NCBI RefSeq assembly: GCF_016808335.1
Contig: NC_053146.1
Coordinates: forward strand, 6,983,015-7,047,014
Source: Panicum virgatum
Lineage: Eukaryota; Streptophyta; Magnoliopsida; Poales; Poaceae
Length of the DNA: 64,000 nucleotides
Direction: 5' to 3'
In this document: positions 56,690 through 64,000 of the stretch, piece after piece
Layout: each line of letters starts with the position of its first letter
Numbering within the stretch: the stretch's first letter is position 1
Made by a program: the position numbers and the translations under genes
The notes under the pieces: model-generated
Databases searched by the model: none
What the model was told of the DNA's origin: nothing
The model's input: only the letters and a program-made list of their open reading frames with translations

Positions 56690-58680
56690 CAAAATCAGTA
56701 CCTGAAAAACAGTGCCACAAATAAGACTAAGTATACTAATACTCAGCAAGGCTTACCCGTCATCGGATATACCTTAGTCCGTTAACTAGACATGCAAGGC
56801 TTTATAAGACTCTAGGGTTTATTTTGCTGAAAAGCAACAAAGAGTAAGTCCTTATAGTCAAATTTTAGTTTTCAGATTCTAGTTTGATTAACCATTCTAA
56901 GTAAGCATCTTACTTCTAAACATGCATGGTAGATAAAGCATTAATTCATACAACAAGATTAATCGTCATATATTCCACTTGTTACTCTATGTGACAGAAA
57001 TTGTTAAGCAGTCTCATGTCGTGAGAGGCGGACGATTCGAATTTAAACTGGCCAGGAGAACCTAACACACACGTACGGGGAACTACGCCACCTACACAAC
57101 TTTTCTCCTTTCTTTCCAGTGCATGGATCCGGGTCACCCTCCCCGACTACAGAGTCTGACCACTCTGCACCCGTACGTCGCGACAAAAATAAACCCTACT
57201 TCTACAAAGAGGGTGAATGATCGTTCCACTACCCGGTCCAATCAGGAACTTAAACTTACCGATTACCATATTTCTCGGCATGTGGCTAGTACTTTCAAAA
57301 GTCTAACGAAATGTGCCACACACACGACCTTAACAATTTTGTCACTACACAGACAGGGAATCACAAGTACCACGTCCCTGCCCGTGGTTCTTATATTTTT
57401 GCAGAATGTAAAAGCATTTCAACTCCTATAATCTCGCGAGTAGCAGGAAACTACTCGACTTTTACCGGTCCTATTAGCCATGCATCTAGTCGAGGTAAAC
57501 CGGGTAAACATTACATTGGAACATAGAAACACGCATCTACGGTTACAAACAACGCCTAAAAACTTAAATGCTCAAATAAATAAATTATTACAACACATAT
57601 ATACATTAATGAATATGCAAAAATAATAGGATTTAAATGCACCGGGCTTGCCTTCTTGAGCACTGTTAGCCTTGGGCTCTTCTGGGAGTTGGCCCAGGTC
57701 TTGATTCAAGTCAGTAAAATTAACAAAGGCGCTCTCCAGAGTGGTGGTGTTCGCTGGAACCAACTCATAGTCACTGTCGATCAAGTTTACCGTGTCTATA
57801 TGCATGCAGAAATGATGTGCTACAATATGACATGAATGTTCATTCCTTCACTATAAAGTTGTAATCCAACAAAATAGTTGATTTTAGTGATTAACTTTTC
57901 ATTTCATTTTCTGGGCAGTCATTTATAGAGTATTACTTATATTTACTTTACTTCATAAAATGAGCTGTGTTGTTGAGTTCTAATTTCTAGACTAGAAACA
58001 TAAGGAGATTTACAAAATTCACCACAGAAGTTATAGACCTAAAATGGTGCTGTAATGTTTACACCTAACAGGCCAGGCATTATGGAATATACTGTAAAAA
58101 TTTCAGAAATTAACAGCGATGTATTTAAGCATGAAAATTCATTAACTCAGATTATGCTAGGAACATCATAATTTTGTACAGACAGTTATGCATGGATTCT
58201 AGAGCTCAAAATTTAACAGCAAATACTAGACATGATATTATCAGTAATGTAATTTTTCCAGAATTAATGTAAGCATATATCAGGAGATATAAATTCAACA
58301 AAATTAACATGCCATTATCAAACTTTAATTCCAACAAGAGTTCTACAATGTTTCTGGGCATCAAATTTTTACCAGAGCTTAGTTTCTATCTAAACATGCT
58401 TCAGTAAAAATATAAAGCATTATGTCCTCCATTACATTCACTTATGAATAAAACTATGCATGAGCATGTATAAAGATTCAAAAAATAAAACGTCCAGTAT
58501 AGCATGTCAAACTTTTTCTACAGCATCTAGCTACACTGATTAAGCATGGAATCAAAGATCATGAGCATTAATGCAAGATTTTATCCAAAATAAAAATAAC
58601 AAGACTAGCCATGGTATAACATGCATAATTTACATCTACATTTCTGTTCATCAATTAGATCTCAAACTTTACAGACATGA
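56690..58680 (-). mobile_element. Inverted fragment of the large-LTR family (minus orientation)
   Basis: Read on the minus strand, it follows the solo-LTR-like element from about 35200 to 37200: the TACTCAGCCTTGC block, the CTTGCATGTCTAGTTA block, CGCGAGT-GACAGGAAA, and the 144-nt exon (57652-57795) can be traced in the same order. The fragment ends near 56690, a few codons after a conserved TTTTTCAG acceptor at 56702 (GTDFEDM in phase, against GNTFEDM in the 33-kb copy). No termini or TSD were seen, so it is a truncated copy. Confidence 0.68.
57652..57795 (-). other. Copy 2 of the conserved 144-nt LTR exon
   Basis: It is preceded on the minus strand by an ATATAG acceptor and ends AAG|GCAAGC. 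It encodes NLIDSDYELVPANTT ... EEPKANSAQEG with no stop, in the same phase as 36145-36288. The downstream acceptor at 56702 keeps phase but the copy stops soon after (GTDFEDMP then UAG), so this copy is truncated. Confidence 0.55.
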
Positions 58681-59095
58681 AATCACTGAAATCAACTGTT
58701 TTGTTGGATTACAATTTTATAGTGAAGGAAATAACATTCATATCATATTGTAACACATCATTTCTGCATGCATATAGACACGGTAAACTTGATCGACGGT
58801 GACTACGAGTTGGTTCCAGCGAACACCACCGCTCCGGAGAGTGCCTTTGTTAATTTTACTGACTTGAATCAAGACCTTGGCCAAGTTCCAGAAGAGCCCA
58901 AGGCTACCAGTGCTCAAGAAGGCAAGCCCCGGTGCATTTAAATCATATTATTTTCACCTATTCATTCTTTGTAACCCTAGATGCATGTTCCTAGGTTCCG
59001 ATGTAATGTTTACCCAATTTACCTCGACTAGATGCATGGCTAATAGGACCGATAAAAGTTGAGTAGTTTCCTGCTACTCGCGAGATTATAGGACT
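58680..59095 (+). mobile_element. Inverted fragment of the large-LTR family (plus orientation)
   Basis: It is the inverse of about 57428-57860 with high similarity: TTTTGTTGGATTACAA, the 144-nt exon (58778-58921), the GACTAGATGCATGGCTAATA block and TTTCCTGCTACTCGCGAG. It corresponds to about 36050-36500 of the solo-LTR-like element and stops near 59095. The two arms are about 820 bp apart. Confidence 0.68.
58778..58921 (+). other. Copy 3 of the conserved 144-nt LTR exon
   Basis: It has the same acceptor (ATATAG), the same length and the same AAG|GCAAGC end as copies 1 and 2. It encodes NLIDGDYELVPANTT ... EEPKATSAQEG without a stop. No downstream exon is present because the fragment ends at about 59095. 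Confidence 0.55.
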
Positions 59096-59830
59096 TTGGC
59101 ACAAGCCTATGTGATCCCAGTGCTCCAGATCTTCAAGCAAACCTACCCAGAAATCATCAGTTTTTCATCTACACTGGAACATCTGGGGCCCTTCAGGCGC
59201 CCTGCAGTGGGTCATGCCACCGTCGCTTGCCAGGCCGCTGCCTCCTCACGCACCGCAGCCACCGCTGCTTCCTTGGCAGCCTTGGCTGCTAGCACCGCAC
59301 ACTCAACGTCATCAAACCTTGGGAGGAGAACCACCATGTGTTGGAGATTGACCTCCACACCATGCTCCTCTGATGCCCAATACACGTGGTGCCATAGCGC
59401 GCTGGTGAGGCCAACGCATGCATCTCGCTGGTCATGTCGTTGGCCCTCATCAAGCACACCCGCGTCGTGCCCGTGGAGCCACTCTGCTCCTGCGCCCAGA
59501 CGAGACCCACTCGTGCACCGGGAGAGAGAAGAGAGGAGGCGCCGCTGGGGTACAGAGAGGAGGCGACGAGGTTGGGGAGAGGGGTGTTGTGGATCCTGCA
59601 CACAGGCAGCGGTGGAGGAGAGCAGAAGGAATGATGGAGGGAGGGGTGACGACGGATGCATGCGAAGAGGGAGAATGGGAGGGGTGGTGACGGTACAGAG
59701 AGAGAGAGAGAGGGTGGCGGGGAGGAGAGGGGAGGCGGCGACAGGGAGCATAAGAGGGCGGGGGGAGTCGGGGAGGAGATGGGGGGTTAGGATTGGGGGC
59801 TGTGAAAGAGGATTATTGTAAAAGCGGCTC
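59096..59830. other. GC-rich segment, possible gene fragment, not recognised
   Basis: 59170-59700 is GC-rich with a long minus-strand frame (59212-59832; ... EEHGVEVNLQHMVVLLPRF ... AAKAAKEAAVAAVREEAAAW) and overlapping frames on the plus strand. It lies just beyond the LTR fragment. The Ala/Glu-rich part looks protein-like, but I recognise no family and no consistent exon structure, so this is not called a gene. Confidence 0.35.
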
Positions 59831-61610
59831 ATTTTTTTTAAGATTCGAGCATTATTGAATTTCTCATTTTTTATGTTGAAATAAATATTAGTTTGAGGTC
59901 CTACATGAAAAATATATGAACATGGGTACTATACCGTCGGGGCGAGCTGATTTTAGTTGTGATTTTTAGAAAACCAAAGAACTTTTTTTTTGCAAAATAG
60001 CTAAAGGTCTAGTTAGCTGCCACATGTCCCCTTTGCCCCAGTGGAGCATTGGGAGGAGGGCAAAGGGGAGGGGCTTTTAATCATCCCGATTAAGCTAAGA
60101 TCTTTGTGGGGCTTTAGTAGAGGAGAGCATCATCTAGTTCTTCAAGCATTTTTTCAAGGTGCAGTGATCCAGTTGGGTTTGCATGAAATAATTGTATATC
60201 AGCTGTCAATGCCAAGCAAAAAAAATGGCAATTCTCGCTTTGTTTGTGATTGAAGAGGTCCACCCTAGAATAATTTGATGTTGGACCAACTTGATGCTGA
60301 AAGAAGAAAAGTTATTTTTTTATTTCTAAAGGACTCAAAGACCAATTATTGTATATTATTCCCTTTGTTCCAAAAGATTATTTTGGTTTTTTTAGTTTCA
60401 TAGCATTTGATTTGTACCTATATATAACGTATGTCTAGGTGCATAGCAAAATTTATGAACCTAGAAAAGTCTAAACAACCTATATTTTTATAAATAGAAA
60501 AACAACTTATATTTTGGAACTGGGAAGTATTTAGCTATAGCTAACAATTATCTTTTGCTAGAGCAATTAATAGTTGATGCTGTGTTTTCATGATAACTTG
60601 TGGCCTACTATGTTAATAAGTGGAAATCAGATCAAATCTCTATTTCAGTAATCATAAACAAAAAAAAGTGCAGGAATTTGTCGAGTACTATTAGTAGCCA
60701 ACTGAAGTTGCATGGGAGAATGAAAATTATATGTGGAACCTTTGCATCTGAAATTTTGATTTTCAAATGTGGATATGAATATAGATGTGCAAAGTGAAAG
60801 TCTCCACGTATATGAATAATATCAGTGTTCGAATATAAAAAAAGGCATCAAATAGACATATAGAATATAAAAAAGTTACAGTATTAACCATCTACCCAAT
60901 ACTTGGTTCAATATTTTTATATTTTCTTATTTAGTGATATGGTTCCAATAAATTATGTAGAAACTAATTAAAATACTAATATTTTTTATTCATGCAACTC
61001 AATATATATTTGATTTTAAAATATTATCGTTCGTAACAGTATCAAAATAATGTGAACTCATTCAATATTAGTTATGATAATGTGTGAAGGAGCAGCAAGC
61101 AACCGGGAAGAGGAAGAAGAGGACAAACAAAATATCAAAGATGATCTCTAAACATGAGTGTTTATGAAGGGGAAATTTCCTAGCTACTAGGTGGATATGC
61201 CTTTTTTTTATAAAAAAATAATACCTTGTAGCAAATTTGGGCTAACTGCTGATAGATTTTTCCCCCTTTTGCCCGAATTCCTTCCTTCACTGCAATGCTT
61301 CATTAAACTTTTTTCTTGAATACGCAGAAGAGCTACCAATCATTGTATTAAGAAGAAAAGAGTTTGAGAATTATAACCGCGCACAGCAAGCCGTGCCCAA
61401 TGGCGTGCCGAGACGCTGACCCGTCCCTAAAGGCTTAATTACACGAAGCAATACAACCTAGGAAAAATGCTTCATTAATCTGGGGGACAACGTTTAGATA
61501 GGCTGCTCCAAAAAAAAACGTTTAGACAAATACAATGCTGGCCTCGCCTGTAGATTACAAATAATTGCTGGTGGTATATGAAACGTTGCCCTATCTTGAA
61601 GGTTTAATTT
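59831..61610. other. AT-rich spacer between LTR fragments and the F-box-type gene
   Basis: No supported gene. One Stowaway-like MITE (60359-60527) is listed separately. Nothing else of note is visible, and no copy of the F-box promoter unit (A-C) was found upstream of the gene at 61820. Confidence 0.5.
60359..60527. mobile_element. Stowaway-like MITE
   Basis: TTCCCTTTGTTCCAAAAG at the left and the inverse TTTTGGAACTGGGAAG at the right are flanked by TA at 60357-60358 and 60528-60529. The ends are a diverged form of the CTCCCTCCGTTCC-type inverted repeats of Tc1/mariner-related Stowaway MITEs. Confidence 0.65.
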
Positions 61611-61819
61611 GCTAGCCGTTGTGGCCTGGCATGTTTGCTGGCCAGCCGTATCTAGTTGGAGTATGGACTAGTGTGAATTGACTTCTACCAAGTACCAACC
61701 ACGCTCTCCTCGCCCAAATCCCTTGGCCGCTCACGCGCACCACCAGACGCCACCAGCCAGAGCACCAGGCCAGCGCGCACCGCGGCCGATCTAGCAGCGA
61801 GCAAATCGAGCATCCGCAC

Positions 61820-63130
61820 ATGGAGGGCCGCCGCCGCCAGCTACGCAACGCCGGCACCGAGGCCGCCCTCGCCGCGCCGTGCCTCCGCCGCCGCACCAGG
61901 TTCGCCGTCGCCACCGCGCGGCGCGAGATCCACGGCGACCCGCTCCACCGCACGGCGCTGCCCCCGACGCTCCAGGGCTTCTTCCACGGCACTGGACGGG
62001 CCTACAGCGACGACCTGCCGCGCCAGGAGTTCGGGCAGTTCGCCACCCTGCTCCGGACGCCCACCGTGCCGGTCATCGACCCTTCCTTCTCCTTCATCGC
62101 CAAGGTGCTGCCCTGGACGGACCACATCTTCCTCCTCGACTCGCGCAACGGGCTCCTCCTCTTCGGCCACCTCGCCCCGGACGCCGACGACACCCCGCCG
62201 GACCTGGGCTTCATCGTGTGCAACCCGGCGACGGAGCAGTGGGTGGCCGTGCCCGGCTGCGGCTGCGTCGACGACGACCTCAGCCTCATCTTGCTCACCA
62301 CGCACGTCTCTCTCCTCTTCGACCCGGCCCAATCCTCCCATTTTCATCTGGTCCTCTTCTGGGATGATCTTGATATTGATGGCACGACACTGACGACAGT
62401 CCACACATACTCGTCGGAAGCCGGGGTTTGGAGCCACAGCGAGAACGATGACTGGAGTGAGGAAGAAAGGCAAGGACCATGGGAATGGTGGAGGCGTCGC
62501 GACATATTTACTGACAGCTCCAGCCTCTGTGGGTCCTCGAGGGCCCTGGTCGATGGCCTGCTCTACTTGATCCTGGGGAGGGACCGGATACTCCGGGTGG
62601 ATGCGGAAGGGAAGACACGTCGCGTCATCGCGGCGCCTTCGATTCATGTGGATTCAGAAACCTATGTGGTCTTCGTGGGTCAATCCCAGGGGCTTCTGCA
62701 TTGCATTGTGGAAGAAGGTCATGAAGGTGTTCCACTATCTCATCTGGCGAGTGATGATCCTCGCATGAGATGGAGCTATGGGCTCTCGGTGTGGGTGCTT
62801 CAGGGCTCGGATACGCAACAGTGGACCTTCAAGCACAGGATGACCAATCTGCAGCTCTTCGGGAACAGGAGTTATCGATGCATGCTCGAGTACCATGTGG
62901 TCACCATGCATCCAGATCGCAACCTGATCTTCTTCGTCCGGCACCGGGATGCCCGGATGATATCGTATGATATGGACCGGCAAGAAGTGCAAGCTCTCCA
63001 ATCCTTTCGGGACAACTTTGGGCCAATTACTCTATTTAATCGTATTACTCTGACTCCTTATGTTCCGTATTTGTCGGAGCTCTTTCTCGGAGTCATTGGT
63101 GCTCACAAGGCAGTGGAAGTGCTTCTTTAG
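61820..63130 (+). CDS. F-box-associated-type protein, intact single-exon gene
   Basis: A 436-codon open frame starts at ATG 61820. Near the N-terminus only the last part of an F-box-like segment can be seen (RFAVATARREIHGDPLHRT, about residues 27-45, then LPPTLQGFF); the usual leading LPDDLLVEIL part is absent. The rest matches the beta-propeller-like F-box-associated region of grass F-box proteins: LLDSRNGLLLFGH (about 98-110), VCNPATEQWVAVPG (about 132-145), HTYSSEAGVWSHSE, YLILGRDRILRVDAEGKTRR, LSVWVLQGSD and YVPYLSELFLGVIGAHK at the end. Such proteins usually recruit substrates to SCF ubiquitin ligases; with the F-box degenerate, that is doubtful here. It is the intact paralogue of the pseudogene at 52428. 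The GC-rich 5' half is usual for a monocot gene. Confidence 0.8.
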   Translation: MEGRRRQLRNAGTEAALAAPCLRRRTRFAVATARREIHGDPLHRTALPPTLQGFFHGTGRAYSDDLPRQEFGQFATLLRTPTVPVIDPSFSFIAKVLPWTDHIFLLDSRNGLLLFGHLAPDADDTPPDLGFIVCNPATEQWVAVPGCGCVDDDLSLILLTTHVSLLFDPAQSSHFHLVLFWDDLDIDGTTLTTVHTYSSEAGVWSHSENDDWSEEERQGPWEWWRRRDIFTDSSSLCGSSRALVDGLLYLILGRDRILRVDAEGKTRRVIAAPSIHVDSETYVVFVGQSQGLLHCIVEEGHEGVPLSHLASDDPRMRWSYGLSVWVLQGSDTQQWTFKHRMTNLQLFGNRSYRCMLEYHVVTMHPDRNLIFFVRHRDARMISYDMDRQEVQALQSFRDNFGPITLFNRITLTPYVPYLSELFLGVIGAHKAVEVLL

Positions 63131-63186
63131 GAATCAGGAGTTTGTATCTTCCAAATGCTGCATGCTTTGCATACTATTATTTTCTA

Positions 63187-63451
63187 CTCCCTCTGTCTTG
63201 AAATATGATGTATTTTGGTTTATCCTAAGTCAAAATAGTCTAAATTCAACCAAATTTATAGAAAAGATAATAATAGTTGGAATATGAAATGAGAATATTT
63301 AGGTCCGTTATGAAATATATTTTCATAATTTACTTATTTGCATTGGTATGTTAGATGTTAATATTCATCTCTATAAATTTGGTCAAATACTTACACTAGA
63401 TACTTTTACTTAGGACAACGCAAAATGCTTTATATTTCAGGATGGAGGGAT
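63187..63451. mobile_element. Stowaway-like MITE 3' of the F-box-type gene
   Basis: The ends CTCCCTCTGTCTTGAAATAT and the inverse ATATTTCAGGATGGAGGGAT are flanked by TA at 63185-63186 and 63452-63453. At 265 bp and AT-rich it is a typical Tc1/mariner-type Stowaway. It begins about 55 bp after the stop codon and may lie in the 3' UTR. Confidence 0.78.
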
Positions 63452-63453
63452 TA

Positions 63454-64000
63454 TTTGTAGTCTATATATTTACTTCATCTCGACAAACACATGAAATGTA
63501 TGCGTTTCCCATATCTCTCATTGTACTTTGTATCATGCATATACCCTTTTCTTAGTGGTAAATCAAGATACTTCTATTTCCTGTGCTTAACCAATATCAA
63601 ATCGGTGTACCTTATGCATTTGCAAAATATTTATTTGGCCGTCAAATTATTTCCATACAATAGTTTTTACTGTTCTGTGCTGTACATTATTGGTGTGAGT
63701 TAATAATGGTTCTGTGGCGATTGATGTGAATTGTTGGGAATAATCAAAGGTGTTTATATTGGGGAATTGTACTATGGTCCTATGTGATATATCAGCATAG
63801 CAGAAATTGTCACCTGGTCGTTAAATGAATAAGTGTTGTTTAGAATAAGACTTTTTTTAAGATGGTCAGGGTGGTACATAAATCTAGCTACTTTCTCCCT
63901 GACTGCATAATGGTGATACTGCACTATTGTACAAAAATTACATAGACTTACAGGTTGCCGCAGTCATTAATCCGTACATGATGATTCAGCAGCTGTGCTT
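63454..64000. other. Right-edge spacer, no supported gene
   Basis: AT-rich sequence; only short frames without recognisable content. Confidence 0.5.

Noticed and set aside
59212..59832. 206-codon minus-strand frame as a gene
   Set aside because: No recognised family, competing frames on the other strand and no splice logic; described only as a possible fragment.

Overview
The window is nuclear DNA from a grass, probably a panicoid. The evidence is GC-rich first exons, multi-exon genes with GT-AG introns, Sirevirus-type Ty1/copia elements, a Ty3/gypsy element, CACTA and hAT elements, Stowaway- and Tourist-like MITEs, and long AT-rich spacers. The species is not determinable by eye. Only three host genes look intact: a plastid-type AAA ATPase gene of the SPD1/Ycf45 family (minus strand, 51-2567, running off the left edge), a SEC12-like/PHF1-type WD40 membrane protein gene (plus, 20745-25095, ten exons), and a single-exon F-box-associated-type gene (plus, 61820-63130).

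Layout. 1-2.6 kb: ATPase gene, with a hAT-like element in its 5' flank (2769-3392, 8-bp TSD). 3.4-6.4 kb: AT-rich spacer. 6.39-19.02 kb: a Sirevirus with 1637-bp LTRs that look identical, gag and pol in one frame split by one UAG, and a third ORF; the 3' LTR is followed directly by the start of a second identical copy cut off in gag. 20.7-25.1 kb: the SEC12-like gene. 25.4-26.2 kb: a Tourist/Harbinger-like element. 26.59-31.45 kb: a minus-strand Ty3/gypsy element with an open gag-pol frame but a deleted integrase end. 32.1-53.8 kb: a tandem triplication of the promoter/5'-leader of an F-box-type gene. Only the third unit (52.4 kb) is still followed by coding sequence, and that is a frameshifted pseudogene. 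The units are split by nested insertions: a hAT containing a 4.45-kb solo-LTR-like element, a broken Ty1/copia element, a MITE, a CACTA, and a second CACTA containing a gag-only Sirevirus. Most insertion boundaries were placed from target-site duplications read by eye. 55.7-56.6 kb: a Myb/SANT-like pseudogene. 56.7-59.1 kb: two inverted fragments related to the 4.45-kb solo LTR. 61.8-63.1 kb: the intact F-box paralogue.

The most unusual signal is in the large LTR-like family. Three diverged copies (36145-36288; 57652-57795 minus; 58778-58921) each carry a segment of exactly 144 nt with a conserved reading frame, a conserved acceptor and a conserved AAG/GCAAGC (GC-type) donor. In two copies the next acceptor joins in phase. 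This suggests an undescribed spliced protein-coding gene inside a retrotransposon LTR. No element here is a CRISPR, tRNA or rRNA, and nothing indicates bacterial or organellar DNA. All boundaries were read by eye without alignment software, so small offsets are possible.
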